This document shows positions 19,092-28,290 of a DNA stretch of 64,000 bases, one piece after another. The translations under genes and the position numbers were made by a program. Location: positions 124,001-188,000 of the forward strand of contig NZ_QBKP01000001.1 in assembly GCF_003054195.1 (NCBI RefSeq). The letters run 5' to 3'. This DNA comes from Gemmobacter caeni. GTDB taxonomy: Bacteria > Pseudomonadota > Alphaproteobacteria > Rhodobacterales > Rhodobacteraceae. Numbering within the stretch: position 1 is the first letter of the stretch; every line of letters starts with the position of its first letter. Under the pieces are notes generated by a model. That model was not told the origin of the DNA, made no database searches, and saw nothing but the letters and a program-made list of their open reading frames with translations.

Positions 19092-19172
19092 GGCAGTCTC
19101 CTTTCCTGATGGCCGGGGCGGGATGCCCCGGCGGTCAGTCAGGCAACGTGCATTGCCGCCTGCGGGTTCCGC

Positions 19173-20579
19173 TCAACCCAGTTTAACGCCTTCGCGCACC
19201 AGATCGTCGGCCACCTGCCGGATGGCACGCTCCAGCGTATCGCCCACCATCCCGACATCCTCGGCCGTCAGGGTCAGCGGCGGCGACATCACGTTCAGAT
19301 GGCCCAGCGGGCGCACCATCAGGCCCATCGCCTCGCAGGTGTCGGCAATCCGGGTGCCCACGTCCAGATCCTCGGGCAGAAGCGCCCTGGTGGCCTTGTC
19401 GGCAACATTCTCGACGCAGATCATCAGCTTGCGGCCGCGCACCTGCCCGACCATGGGCAGCGCCTCCAGCGCCTTCATCCGCGCTTCGAACAGCGCACCC
19501 ACGCGGGTGGCATTGCCCAGCAGGTCTTCCCGCTCGATGATCTCGATGTTCTTCAGCGCGGCGGCGCAGGCGACGGGATGGCCGGAATAGGTGCAGCCGC
19601 TGGTGAACCAGCGCGCGCCATCCGCCGCCATGGCCTGCCAGATCCGGTCGGAAAAGATCAGCGCGCCCAGCGGCAGATAACCCGAGGTCAGCCCCTTGGC
19701 GCAGGTGATCATGTCAGGCTGGATGCCGAATTCTGCCTCGCTGGCGAACCAGTGGCCCAGACGTCCGAAAGCGGTGACCACCTCATCGGCCACGAACAGG
19801 ATGTCATGTTGGCGACAGATCGCGGCCATGCGTTGCAGATAGCCTTCGGGTGGCACGATCACCCCGCCCGAGGCCTGAATCGGCTCGGCGAAGAATCCGC
19901 CGACCTTCTCGGGGCCGATCTGGGCCAGTTTCGCCTCGAACTCCGCCACCAGCCAGTCGCAGAAGGCGGCCTCGTCCATGCCTTCCGGCGCGCGATAGGG
20001 GTTCGGCGCGGTCAGGTGATGGATGCCGGTTTCCTGATAGCGGAAGAATGGCACGCGGTCGCCGGGGCGCTTGCCCACCGATTGCGAGATATAGGTGGAG
20101 CCGTGATAGCTGTAATCCCGCGCGATCATCTGCGTCTTTTCGGGTCTCCCCATCGCGGTCTGATAGTAATGCACCATGCGATAGGCCGTATCGACAGCAG
20201 TGGAACCCGAGGTGGTGAAATGCACCCGGTTCAGATCGCCCGGCGCAAGGCTGGCAAGCTTCGCCGCCAGCAGCGCCGCCGGTTCGTTGGTCGTGTCAAC
20301 GAAGGTGTTGGAAAAGGCGAGCCGCGTCACCTGATCGGCTATCGCCTCGGCCATCTCGCGTCGGCCAAGGCCGATATTGGTGCACCACATGCCGCCGATC
20401 GCGTCGAAATAGCGCCGCCCCCCGGCATCCCACAGCCAACAGCCCTCGCCCCGCGACATCACCAGCGCCCCCTTCTCCTCGAAGGGGCCAAAGTTGGTCC
20501 AGGGGTGCAGGTGATGGGCCTTGTCCATCGCCTGCACATCCTGTGGGCTGGGGCTATTGCGGGGAAAATCGGCGGTCAT
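19173..20579 (-). CDS. class III (omega) aminotransferase
   Basis: A 468-residue PLP enzyme of the class III family. Motifs: VNRVHFTTSGSTAVDTAYRM-type cofactor loop, DILFVADEVVTAFGRLG, and MITCAKGLTSGYLPLGAL with the PLP lysine. The opening HLHPWTNFGPFEEKGALVM is typical of omega-amino acid:pyruvate aminotransferases. Likely donors are beta-alanine, putrescine-derived amines or taurine-like compounds; the nearby agmatinase makes a polyamine role attractive but unproven. The start at 20579 gives the normal length; the frame is open to 20651. Confidence 0.87.
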   Translation of the reverse strand: MTADFPRNSPSPQDVQAMDKAHHLHPWTNFGPFEEKGALVMSRGEGCWLWDAGGRRYFDAIGGMWCTNIGLGRREMAEAIADQVTRLAFSNTFVDTTNEPAALLAAKLASLAPGDLNRVHFTTSGSTAVDTAYRMVHYYQTAMGRPEKTQMIARDYSYHGSTYISQSVGKRPGDRVPFFRYQETGIHHLTAPNPYRAPEGMDEAAFCDWLVAEFEAKLAQIGPEKVGGFFAEPIQASGGVIVPPEGYLQRMAAICRQHDILFVADEVVTAFGRLGHWFASEAEFGIQPDMITCAKGLTSGYLPLGALIFSDRIWQAMAADGARWFTSGCTYSGHPVACAAALKNIEIIEREDLLGNATRVGALFEARMKALEALPMVGQVRGRKLMICVENVADKATRALLPEDLDVGTRIADTCEAMGLMVRPLGHLNVMSPPLTLTAEDVGMVGDTLERAIRQVADDLVREGVKLG

Positions 20580-20739
20580 CACTCGCTCCGTTGCGGTTGG
20601 CGTCAGGAGCGACTGTAGCATTTTGATCAAAATTCGGCCAGCCGGAGCCACCTACCAAAGGCTGCGGTTGCATAGATATGGTGGCCTAAAGGTTGATCCA
20701 CCACGACATGCCGAAGCCGCCCGCTTTAAAGCGATTCGG

Positions 20740-21582
20740 CTAGGCCAGCCGATCCGACAGGCGGCGATCCGACATCAGCGCCGAAACCTCCGCATCCGGC
20801 ATCGCGGCAGCAGCATAGTCAAAGCAGCCCTCGCTCAGGATCTGTCTGGCAGCAGCCTGCACCGCGCCAAAGCCCGTGCGGAACAGTGACCCGCCCAGGC
20901 TGATGCGCTTCACCCCGGCCCCGGCCAGTTCCGCCACGGTAAAACGTGCCCCGGTCAAGCCCATCACCACATTGACCGGACGGTCGACCGACGCACAGAC
21001 ACTGCGGATTGCTGCCAGGTCACGCAGGCCCGGCGCGAACAGCACATCGGCGCCCGCCTCGGCAAAGGCTTGCAGCCGCGCGATGGTGTCATCCAGATCA
21101 GGGCGCCCCCACAGAAAGTTCTCGGCCCGCGCGGTCAGCAGAAAAGGCTGCCCCTGCACCGCCTCGGCAGCGGCGCGCACCCGTTCCACCGCATGTTCAA
21201 AGCGAAAGATCGGGTCGGTGGCGTCACCGGTCGCATCTTCGATGGAACCGCCCGCCAGACCCACAGCAAGCGCCAGACGCAGGGTTTCGGCGCAATCCTC
21301 CGGCGCCGGACCAAAGCCATCCTCCAGATCGGCGCTGACCGGCAGGTCGGTCGCCGCCACGATTTCGGCCGCATTCTGCAAAACGCCCCGGCGGCCAAGC
21401 GCCCCGGCGGAATCGCGCAGGCCTTGGGCATAGGCATGGCCCGCGCTGGTGGTCGCAAGGGCCGCAAACCCCGCAGTTGTCAGCAGACGGGCCGAGCCTG
21501 CATCCCAGGCATTTGCCACCACAAAAGCGCCGGGCGCCTGATGCAGCGCCCGGAACCGTTCAAACTTTGCCGGTTGGTCCAT
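20740..21582 (-). CDS. isocitrate lyase/PEP mutase family protein
   Basis: A 280-residue TIM-barrel protein of the PEP mutase/isocitrate lyase superfamily. Seen: FVVANAWDAGSARLLTTAGF, VSADLEDGFGPAPEDCAETL (metal-binding acidic region), GGSIEDATGD and LFAPGLRDLAAI. The KKCGH-type catalytic cysteine loop of isocitrate and methylisocitrate lyases is not evident, so it is likely one of the small 2-oxo-acid-related members (oxaloacetase, carboxy-PEP or PEP-type). GGGAG precedes the ATG. The reaction is unknown. Confidence 0.8.
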   Translation of the reverse strand: MDQPAKFERFRALHQAPGAFVVANAWDAGSARLLTTAGFAALATTSAGHAYAQGLRDSAGALGRRGVLQNAAEIVAATDLPVSADLEDGFGPAPEDCAETLRLALAVGLAGGSIEDATGDATDPIFRFEHAVERVRAAAEAVQGQPFLLTARAENFLWGRPDLDDTIARLQAFAEAGADVLFAPGLRDLAAIRSVCASVDRPVNVVMGLTGARFTVAELAGAGVKRISLGGSLFRTGFGAVQAAARQILSEGCFDYAAAAMPDAEVSALMSDRRLSDRLA

Positions 21583-21635
21583 GTGAAATCTCCCTTTTCA
21601 GGAAGTCTGGGCCAACCGGAACAAAATGGAAACAC

Positions 21636-22799
21636 CTATTTCGCAGGCAGCGCGGTTTCCACCAGCCGGGCGAAGAAGCTGGCCCCGACCGGCGCCGCCT
21701 CGTCGTTGAAATCAAAGGCCGGGTGATGCAGCCCCGCGCCCGGTCCGGTTCCGAGGAACAGATAGGCGCCTGGCCGCGCCTCCAGCATATAGCTGAAATC
21801 CTCGGACCCCATCTCGCGCCCGGCCTCGGCATTCACCAAAGCAGGGCCGACGACCTCGCGCGCGACCGAGGCCGCGAAATCGGCCTGATCGGCATGGTTG
21901 ATCGTGGGCGGATAGCCCCAGTCATAATCAATCCGCGCGGCGACATTGAATGCAGCGGCATGCCCTTCGATGATCTCGTAGATCCGTTTTTTCAGCAGCG
22001 CCCGCACCTCGGGTTTGAAGCAGCGGATGGTGGCGGCAAACATCGCCTCTTCCGGCACGATATTGCTCGCCGTCCCGGCATGGATCATGGTGACGGACAG
22101 CACCGCCTCATCCATCGCAAAGATATTGCGCGACAGGATGGTCTGCAACCCCTGTACCATGGAAACCACGGCCGGAATCGGGTCGATGCATTCATGCGGG
22201 GTAGCCGCATGGCCGCCGCGCCCGGTGACATGGACGACGGCAGTATCGACCGAGGCCATCAGCGCCCCGCGTGTGGTCTGGAACTGGCCGAAGGGCAGAC
22301 CCGGCGCATTGTGGATGCCATAGACCTCGGCGATGTCGAAAGTGTCCATCACCCCTTCCTGCACCATGACATTGCCGCCGCCGCCATCCTCCTCGGCCGG
22401 CTGGAACAACAACGCCACCCGCCCCGAAAACCGCCGCGTCTCGCACAGGTATTTTGCCGCGCCCAGCAGCATGGTCACATGGCCATCATGGCCGCAGGCA
22501 TGCATCTTGCCCGGCACTTTCGAGGCATATTCCGCCCCGGTCGCCTCGTCGATGGGCAGCGCATCCATATCGGCGCGCAGCCCGATGGTCCGACCGGCCC
22601 CCTGCCCGTTGATGATGGCCACGACACCGGAGGTCGCGATCCCTTCGTGGATTTCATCCACCCCCATCTCGCGCAGGCGCTCCACGATGAAGGCCGCCGT
22701 CTGGTAGCACTGGAATTCCAGTTCGGGATACTGGTGCAGATGCCTCCGCCATCCCTTCATCTCTTCGGCGAAATCGGCGATGCGGTTCAGGACTGGCAT
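21636..22799 (-). CDS. M20 family amidohydrolase (hippurate hydrolase-like)
   Basis: A 387-residue zinc-dependent amidohydrolase. Metal-binding motifs: MHACGHDGHVTMLLGAA, PAEEDGGGGNVMVQEG, and the C-terminal MGSEDFSYML. The start region WRRHLHQYPELEFQ is typical of the HipO/AmaA/ILR1-like group, which removes acyl groups from N-acylated amino acids. GGGAG lies eight bases before the ATG at 22799; a GTG at 22817 is an alternative. It is divergent from mazG. The actual acyl substrate is unknown. Confidence 0.9.
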   Translation of the reverse strand: MPVLNRIADFAEEMKGWRRHLHQYPELEFQCYQTAAFIVERLREMGVDEIHEGIATSGVVAIINGQGAGRTIGLRADMDALPIDEATGAEYASKVPGKMHACGHDGHVTMLLGAAKYLCETRRFSGRVALLFQPAEEDGGGGNVMVQEGVMDTFDIAEVYGIHNAPGLPFGQFQTTRGALMASVDTAVVHVTGRGGHAATPHECIDPIPAVVSMVQGLQTILSRNIFAMDEAVLSVTMIHAGTASNIVPEEAMFAATIRCFKPEVRALLKKRIYEIIEGHAAAFNVAARIDYDWGYPPTINHADQADFAASVAREVVGPALVNAEAGREMGSEDFSYMLEARPGAYLFLGTGPGAGLHHPAFDFNDEAAPVGASFFARLVETALPAK

Positions 22800-22864
22800 G
22801 AGGTGGACTCCCGGCACGTTTCAGGTCTAAGCCCGGAGGGAAGCCGAAAACCGGAGCCTCCGCA

Positions 22865-23722
22865 ATGCCCAAGCGTCCCCTGCCCCGATCCGAAAGCGAC
22901 GCCCTCGTGCATGACGCCACGGCAGGCATGCCCCGCCTGCTGGAGATCATGGCCCGCTTGCGTGCACCTGACGGCTGCCCATGGGACCGCGAACAAGACT
23001 TTACCACCATCGCCCCCTATACGCTGGAAGAGGCGCATGAGGTCGCCGATGCCATCGCGCGCGAGGCATGGGACGAGCTGCGTCTTGAACTGGGAGATCT
23101 GCTGTTCCAGTCGGTCTATCACGCGCAACTGGCGGAAGACGCGGGGCTTTTCGCCTTCGAGGATGTGGTTTCGGCGATTTCCGACAAGATGGTTGCCCGG
23201 CATCCCCATGTCTTTGGCGACGAAAGCAACGCGAAAAGCGCCGAACAGCAGACGGCGGATTGGGAACGGGTCAAGGCCGCCGAACGCGGCCCGGCCCGCA
23301 CACTGGACGGTGTGGCCATGGCACTTCCGGCGCTGACGCGGGCGGTGAAGCTGCAAAAGCGCGCGGCGCGGGTAGGGTTTGACTGGCCCTCGACCGCCGA
23401 GGTCGTCGACAAGATCGTCGAGGAGGCGCAGGAGCTGACCGAGGCCCGCGACCGGCTGACCGAGGCCGAGGTCTTCGAGGAATTCGGCGATCTGATGTTC
23501 GTCGTCGCCAATCTGGCGCGGCACCTGAAGATCGACCCTGAGGCCGCGCTGCGCGCCGCCAATGCCAAATTCACCCGCCGCTTTGGCCGGATCGAGAATT
23601 GGCTGGCCGAGTCAGGCCGCAGCCCCGCCGACAGCGACCTCGCGGAAATGGACGCGCTGTGGAACCGGGCCAAGGCGGAGGAAAAGGCAAGAGGCGAGAG
23701 GCAGACGCCAAATTCGGCGTGA
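22865..23722 (+). CDS. mazG: nucleoside triphosphate pyrophosphohydrolase MazG
   Basis: MazG removes pyrophosphate from nucleoside triphosphates and helps clear abnormal nucleotides. The 285-residue protein shows the family opening LRAPDGCPWDREQDFTTIAPYT, EEAHEVADAI and LGDLLFQSVYHAQLA, with the metal-binding Glu/Asp residues, and a second, C-terminal MazG repeat (EEAQELTEARDRL, EEFGDLMFVVANLARHL). It is transcribed away from the amidohydrolase and followed by a palindrome at 23731. Confidence 0.93.
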   Translation: MPKRPLPRSESDALVHDATAGMPRLLEIMARLRAPDGCPWDREQDFTTIAPYTLEEAHEVADAIAREAWDELRLELGDLLFQSVYHAQLAEDAGLFAFEDVVSAISDKMVARHPHVFGDESNAKSAEQQTADWERVKAAERGPARTLDGVAMALPALTRAVKLQKRAARVGFDWPSTAEVVDKIVEEAQELTEARDRLTEAEVFEEFGDLMFVVANLARHLKIDPEAALRAANAKFTRRFGRIENWLAESGRSPADSDLAEMDALWNRAKAEEKARGERQTPNSA

Positions 23723-23730
23723 ACGAATAT

Positions 23731-23756
23731 GCAAATTTCTTCCCGAAGAAATTTGC
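23731..23756. repeat. perfect intergenic palindrome
   Basis: Arms GCAAATTTCTTC (23731-23742) and GAAGAAATTTGC (23745-23756) pair perfectly around CC. It lies eight bases after the mazG stop and 92 bases before the iron-binding protein start. An imperfect relative with the same left arm is at 46196-46221. Confidence 0.55.
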
Positions 23757-23848
23757 CCGCTCAATTCCGACTCGTTCAGTCAGGCATTGACCCAAGTGAA
23801 AGACTCGGGTTATCACGGCGCCAGAATTTTTGACAAAAGAGGTCAACA

Positions 23849-24850
23849 ATGAAGCGCGCCCTGCTGGCACTCGCCCTCTGCTCGACGGCCCTTCCCGTCT
23901 TCGCGGACGAAGTGAACATCTATTCGCACCGTCAGCCCGAACTGATCCAGCCGCTGCTGGACGCCTTCACCGCCGAGACCGGCATCGAAACCAACGTGGC
24001 CTTCGTGGACAAGGGCATGGTGGAACGTCTGGTGGCCGAGGGCGACCGCTCGCCCGCCGATCTGGTGCTGACCGTTGACATCGCCCGGCTGAGCCAGGTG
24101 GTCGAGGCCGGTGTGACCCAGGCCGTCCAGTCCGACGTTCTGAATGCCAATATCCCGGCCGAGTTCCGCGACAAGGATAATCACTGGTTCGGCCTGACCA
24201 GCCGCGCCCGCATCGTATATGCCTCGAAAGAGCGCGTGAAGGACGGCGAGGTCACCACTTACGAGGATCTGGCCGATCCGAAGTGGAAGGGCCGCATCTG
24301 CTCGCGCTCGGGGACGAATGATTACAACATTGCGCTGCTGTCGGCCTATATCGCCCACCACGGCAGCGAAGCCGCGACGCAATGGGCCGAAGGTCTGAAG
24401 GCCAATCTGGCGCGCAAGCCCACGGGCAATGACCGCGATCAGGTCAAGGGCATCTGGGCCGGCGAATGCGACATCTCGATCGGCAATACCTATTACATGG
24501 GACAGATGCTGGCCGACCCGGAGCAGCAGGAATGGGCCAATTCCGTTCGCATCGTCTTCCCGGTGTTTGAAGGCGGCGCCACGCATATGAACATCTCGGG
24601 CGTTGCCATGACCAAGGCCGCCCCGAACCATGATGCGGCTCTGAAGCTGATGGAATGGCTGTCGTCGGACGAGGCGCAGCGCATCTATGCAGAAACCAAC
24701 AACGAATTCCCGGTGAAGCCGGGTGTGCCTGCGTCGGAACTGGTGGCAAGCTGGGGCACCTTCACCCCCGATGGCCTGTCGCTGGCCGATATCGCCGGGC
24801 ACCGCGCCGAGGCGCTGAAGATCATGGAACAGGTCGATTTCGACGGCTGA
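23849..24850 (+). CDS. periplasmic Fe(3+)-binding protein (FbpA/FutA-like)
   Basis: A 333-residue ABC substrate-binding protein with signal peptide (MKRALLALALCSTALPVFA). The mature start VNIYSHRQPELIQPLLDAF and the downstream GNTYYMGQML, with the twin tyrosines used for ferric iron, match the FbpA/IdiA/FutA group. No permease or ATPase gene follows; the next gene is a nucleoside hydrolase after a strong terminator, so it must work with a transporter encoded elsewhere. GAGGTC lies before the ATG. Iron control is plausible but no certain Fur/Irr site was identified. Confidence 0.88.
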   Translation: MKRALLALALCSTALPVFADEVNIYSHRQPELIQPLLDAFTAETGIETNVAFVDKGMVERLVAEGDRSPADLVLTVDIARLSQVVEAGVTQAVQSDVLNANIPAEFRDKDNHWFGLTSRARIVYASKERVKDGEVTTYEDLADPKWKGRICSRSGTNDYNIALLSAYIAHHGSEAATQWAEGLKANLARKPTGNDRDQVKGIWAGECDISIGNTYYMGQMLADPEQQEWANSVRIVFPVFEGGATHMNISGVAMTKAAPNHDAALKLMEWLSSDEAQRIYAETNNEFPVKPGVPASELVASWGTFTPDGLSLADIAGHRAEALKIMEQVDFDG

Positions 24851-24876
24851 TCCCGGATCCTGCTCCGGCACGGCAG

Positions 24877-24904
24877 ACGGGCGCCTCTGGCGCCCGTTTT
24901 TACT
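24877..24904 (+). terminator. rho-independent terminator
   Basis: Nine-base arms ACGGGCGCC (24877-24885) and GGCGCCCGT (24889-24897) around TCT, followed by TTTTACTAT. It ends the iron-binding protein transcript 26 bases after the stop codon. Confidence 0.85.
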
Positions 24905-25045
24905 ATATGGTCAAATGTCCGCTGCCGGAATAAACCTTGCAGACCACTGACATGCCAGGCAGGATCGCCGATAAACTCCGGGTTGAACGTGCAACTCCGG
25001 CCCTGCTATGCCAGCGTGTCCGACAGAGTCGCACAGGAGAGACCG

Positions 25046-25993
25046 ATGCCTCAAGGCCCGCGCAAGATCATCATCGACACCGATCCGGGGCAGGACGATG
25101 CCGTGGCGATCCTGCTGGCGCTTGCCAGCCCCGAAGAGGTGGAGGTTCTGGGCATCTGCGCCGTGGCGGGCAATGTGCCGCTGGCGCTGACCGCCCGCAA
25201 TGCGCGCATCGTCTGTGAACTTGCGGGCCAGCCCGGCGTGAAGGTCTTTGCGGGTTGCGACCGGCCGCTCAGCCGCAAACTGGTGACGGCGGAATATGTG
25301 CATGGGGCGACCGGGCTGGACGGGCCGCAACTGCCCGATCCCGTGATGAAATTGCAAGACCGGCATGCCGTCGATTTCATCATCGAGACGCTGCGGGCCG
25401 AACCCGCGGGAACCGTCACGCTTTGCCCGCTGGGGCCGCTGACCAATATCGCCACCGCCCTGCAACGCGCGCCCGACATCGCCTCGCGCATTCAGGAAAT
25501 CGTGCTGATGGGCGGCGCCTATTTCGAGGTGGGCAATGTTACCCCGGCGGCGGAGTTCAACATCTATGTCGACCCGCAGGCGGCGGATATCGTGTTCCGC
25601 TCCGGCGTGCCGCTGGTGGTGATGCCGCTCGATGTGACCCATAAGGCGCTGACCACCCGCCCCCGGATCGAGGCCTTCCGCGCCATGGGCACCAAACCGG
25701 GCCGCATGGTGGCGGAATGGACCGACTTTTTCGAACGTTTCGACGTGCAGAAGTATGGCAGCGAAGGCGCCCCGCTGCATGACCCCTGCGTCATCGCCTG
25801 GCTGATGCGGCCCGAGTTGTTCACCGGGCGGCACATCAATGTCGAGATCGAAACGCAGTCCGAACTGACACTGGGCATGACCGTCGCCGACTGGTGGGGC
25901 GTGACCGACCGCAAGCCCAATGCACTGTTCATCGGGGATCTGGATGCCGACGGTTTCTATGCGCTGCTGACCGAGCGCATCGCCCGGCTTTAA
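25046..25993 (+). CDS. nucleoside hydrolase (IunH family)
   Basis: A 315-residue ribonucleoside hydrolase that splits nucleosides into base and ribose. The N-terminus IIIDTDPGQDDAVAILLAL holds the calcium-binding DTDPGxDD motif, and LMGGAYFEVGNVTPAAEFNIYVDPQAA and HDPCVIAW are further active-site stretches. AGGAGAG precedes the ATG at 25046, so the 21 residues upstream are rejected. Its last bases overlap the 3' end of the opposite histidine kinase gene. Purine versus pyrimidine preference cannot be told. Confidence 0.92.
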   Translation: MPQGPRKIIIDTDPGQDDAVAILLALASPEEVEVLGICAVAGNVPLALTARNARIVCELAGQPGVKVFAGCDRPLSRKLVTAEYVHGATGLDGPQLPDPVMKLQDRHAVDFIIETLRAEPAGTVTLCPLGPLTNIATALQRAPDIASRIQEIVLMGGAYFEVGNVTPAAEFNIYVDPQAADIVFRSGVPLVVMPLDVTHKALTTRPRIEAFRAMGTKPGRMVAEWTDFFERFDVQKYGSEGAPLHDPCVIAWLMRPELFTGRHINVEIETQSELTLGMTVADWWGVTDRKPNALFIGDLDADGFYALLTERIARL

Positions 25994-27048
25994 CCCAGCG
26001 GCAGAACCACGGTGAAGGTGCTGCCCTGCCCTTTTTCACTTTCGATGCGCAGCCGTCCGCGATGACGGTTGACGATATGCTTGACGATGGCCAGCCCCAG
26101 CCCGGTGCCCCCTTTCTCGCGCGAGCGGTGGGTATCGACCCGGTAGAACCGTTCGGTCAGGCGCGGCAGATGCTGCGCCTCGATCCCTTCGCCCCTGTCG
26201 CGCACCGCCACCGAGACCGCACCGCCCGGCGATCCGGGCAAAGCCGCCTCGCGGCCGATGCTGACGGTGACCAGCTTGCCGGGCGTGCCGTATTTCACCG
26301 CATTCTCGACGAGATTGTGAAACACCTGGGTCAACTGGTCCGCATCGGCCCTCAGCTTCACCGGCGCCGCGCCGCCGGTCAGTTCCAGCGTCACCCCCGC
26401 CTGTTCGGCCATCGGGCGCAGCGTCGTCAGCACGCTGGCCAAAAGACCCGACAGATCGACCACGCCCTCGGGCCGCATACGCTCCTGCGATTCCACCCGG
26501 CTGAGCGACAGAAGATCGCGCACCAGCCGGGTCATCCGTTCGGCCTCGCGCGACATGATGCCCAGAAACCGCTCGCGGGCATTGGCGTCGTTCTTCGCCG
26601 GACCTTGAAGGGTTTCGATGAACCCCAGCAGCGCGGTCAGCGGCGTGCGCAGCTCGTGGCTGACATTGGCCACGAAATCCCGCCGCAACTGGCCGATCAG
26701 CTCCTGTTCCGTCACGTCGAAGAAACTGCACAGCGCCCCGCCTCCCGGCGTCGGGCCGACGGTGATGTCATAGACCACCTCATGCGCGCTGGGGCTGAGA
26801 TTGCAGCGCAGATGCTGTTTCTCGCCGCCGTGCATGACTTCTTCGATCGCGGCCACCAGCGCCGGCTGGCGCAGGCTCAGCCCGAAATGCCGCCCGACGG
26901 CCTGTGGCCCCAGAAGGACCACCGCCCGCGCATTGGCCACACCGATCCGCATGTCGGGGCCGACATGCAGCATCGGCAGGGGCACCGCCTGCATGAAAGC
27001 CTCGCGTTCCGCCACGATCCGCGCCGTTTCACCATCCATGTCCTGCAT
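25990..27048 (-). CDS. PhoR-like sensor histidine kinase lacking membrane segments
   Basis: A 352-residue kinase with a PAS domain (about residues 15-110), a HisKA domain with FVANVSHELRTPLTALLG (phosphoacceptor His131) and a HATPase domain (about 225-345) with LVENAVKYG, VRDRGEGIE and GTGLGLAIVKH. The layout follows PhoR, but no transmembrane segment is present, so it should be cytosolic or membrane-recruited by partners. No PhoB or pst genes are adjacent; instead a small receiver-like protein is encoded divergently 71 bases away. The signal it senses is unknown. Confidence 0.88.
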   Translation of the reverse strand: MQDMDGETARIVAEREAFMQAVPLPMLHVGPDMRIGVANARAVVLLGPQAVGRHFGLSLRQPALVAAIEEVMHGGEKQHLRCNLSPSAHEVVYDITVGPTPGGGALCSFFDVTEQELIGQLRRDFVANVSHELRTPLTALLGFIETLQGPAKNDANARERFLGIMSREAERMTRLVRDLLSLSRVESQERMRPEGVVDLSGLLASVLTTLRPMAEQAGVTLELTGGAAPVKLRADADQLTQVFHNLVENAVKYGTPGKLVTVSIGREAALPGSPGGAVSVAVRDRGEGIEAQHLPRLTERFYRVDTHRSREKGGTGLGLAIVKHIVNRHRGRLRIESEKGQGSTFTVVLPLG

Positions 27049-27119
27049 CCGCTCGGGCCTCCCGGGTTGAGGCAGGCTTACCGCCCTCCTGCCCTTGCCG
27101 CAACAGGAAGCCCTGCCCG

Positions 27120-27485
27120 ATGACCGAACACCCGCCCGATCCCCCGCAGAATGTGCTGGTCATCGACTGCCCCGAGGCCATGCGGATCGCCGAAAACCTG
27201 GAGCCGCCGCCGATGGTCATTTCCATCGCCTTCCGCCAGCTCAGCCGCACGCTGCTGGAGGTTGTTGCCCCGGATTGCGTCGCCCTGCCGCTGCTGGGCA
27301 GCGGTTTTGACGCGGTGCAGGTGATCGAGCGCCTGCGGACCTTCGGCTACACCGGCCGGATCTGCGCCATCGCGCCGGACCTGCCCGATGCTGCCCTTGT
27401 CGCGGCAGAACTGACCGCGCTGGCCGACGGCCTTCCGGTTCATGTGATCACGCCGGGGCAATACCCCGGTTACAGGTCGCGCTGA
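27120..27485 (+). CDS. small receiver-like protein of unknown function (121 aa)
   Basis: The 121-residue product starts NVLVIDCPEAMRIAENLEP after a Pro-rich start, then CVALPLLGSGFDAVQVIERLRTFGYTGRICAIAP. The order of short beta strands and helices resembles a response-regulator receiver, but the strand where the phosphoacceptor Asp should sit reads VALPLLGSG, so it would be a degenerate receiver. CAGGAAG lies eight bases before the ATG. It is divergent from the PhoR-like kinase and overlaps the 3' end of iolB by 16 bases. Family assignment is tentative. Confidence 0.6.
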   Translation: MTEHPPDPPQNVLVIDCPEAMRIAENLEPPPMVISIAFRQLSRTLLEVVAPDCVALPLLGSGFDAVQVIERLRTFGYTGRICAIAPDLPDAALVAAELTALADGLPVHVITPGQYPGYRSR

Positions 27486-28276
27486 TAGATCCAGTCATGA
27501 TCCGGGTCGTTCCGGAACCGCCATTTGCGCAGCGGCCCGGCCATGACGTTGAGGTAATACATCTCATAGCCATAGGGCACGCCGCAGGGATGATGCCCCT
27601 TCGGGACCAGCGTGACATCATGGTTCCGCACCGCCATGGTCTCGTCCAGGCTGCCATCCTCGGTATAGACCCGCTGCACGCCGAAGCCCTGCGCCGGGTT
27701 CAGCCGCATGTAATAGGTCTCCTCCAGATAGGTCATTCGGGGGAAATCATCCTCGTCATGGCGATGACTGGGATAGCTTGACCAGTTACCGGCGGGGGTG
27801 AAAACCTCGGTCACCAGCAGGCTGTCAGCGACCTCCTGCATCTCCATCGCGATGTTGTTGACGAAACGCGTGTTGGCACCCTTGCCGCGCGGGGTCAGCG
27901 TGATGCCGTCAGGCCCCAGCCGCCGCACCGGATGACCACCCTTGCCCGGCGCGGAACAGACTGCCAGCGTGCAGGAGGTGGTGGCCTCCGCCGACCAGTT
28001 GCTGCCGTTCGGCACATAAAGGCAATGCGGCGGCGTCTTCTCGAAAACATCCATCCTCTCGCCCATTTCACCGAAGGCAATACCGGCGGCCGTCAGCCGG
28101 GCCCTGCCCTCGACCAGCACAAGGATGACTTCACGCGTGCCCGTCGTCTCGGCCACGCGGTCCCCCGGCTCAAGGCGATAGAGACCGAAGCCCACATAGC
28201 CCCAGCCCGCGCTGTCGGGGGTCACGTCATGCACCTTGCCGCGTGTACCCTGCGGCCGCACCAGAAGATCGCCCAT
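27470..28276 (-). CDS. iolB: 5-deoxy-glucuronate isomerase
   Basis: IolB converts 5-deoxy-glucuronate to 5-dehydro-2-deoxygluconate in myo-inositol breakdown. The 268-residue cupin-type protein has WGYVGFGLYRLEPGDRV, a metal-binding region SSYPSHRHDED (histidines visible) and LVPKGHHPCGVPYGYEMYYLN. The start at 28276 follows AAGGGG; a start at 28291 adds five residues, and the frame is open to 28354. Last gene of the iolC-iolD-iolE-iolB unit, separated from iolE by a repeated hairpin element. Confidence 0.93.
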   Translation of the reverse strand: MGDLLVRPQGTRGKVHDVTPDSAGWGYVGFGLYRLEPGDRVAETTGTREVILVLVEGRARLTAAGIAFGEMGERMDVFEKTPPHCLYVPNGSNWSAEATTSCTLAVCSAPGKGGHPVRRLGPDGITLTPRGKGANTRFVNNIAMEMQEVADSLLVTEVFTPAGNWSSYPSHRHDEDDFPRMTYLEETYYMRLNPAQGFGVQRVYTEDGSLDETMAVRNHDVTLVPKGHHPCGVPYGYEMYYLNVMAGPLRKWRFRNDPDHDWIYQRDL

Positions 28277-28290
28277 CCTTCGCCCCTTCA

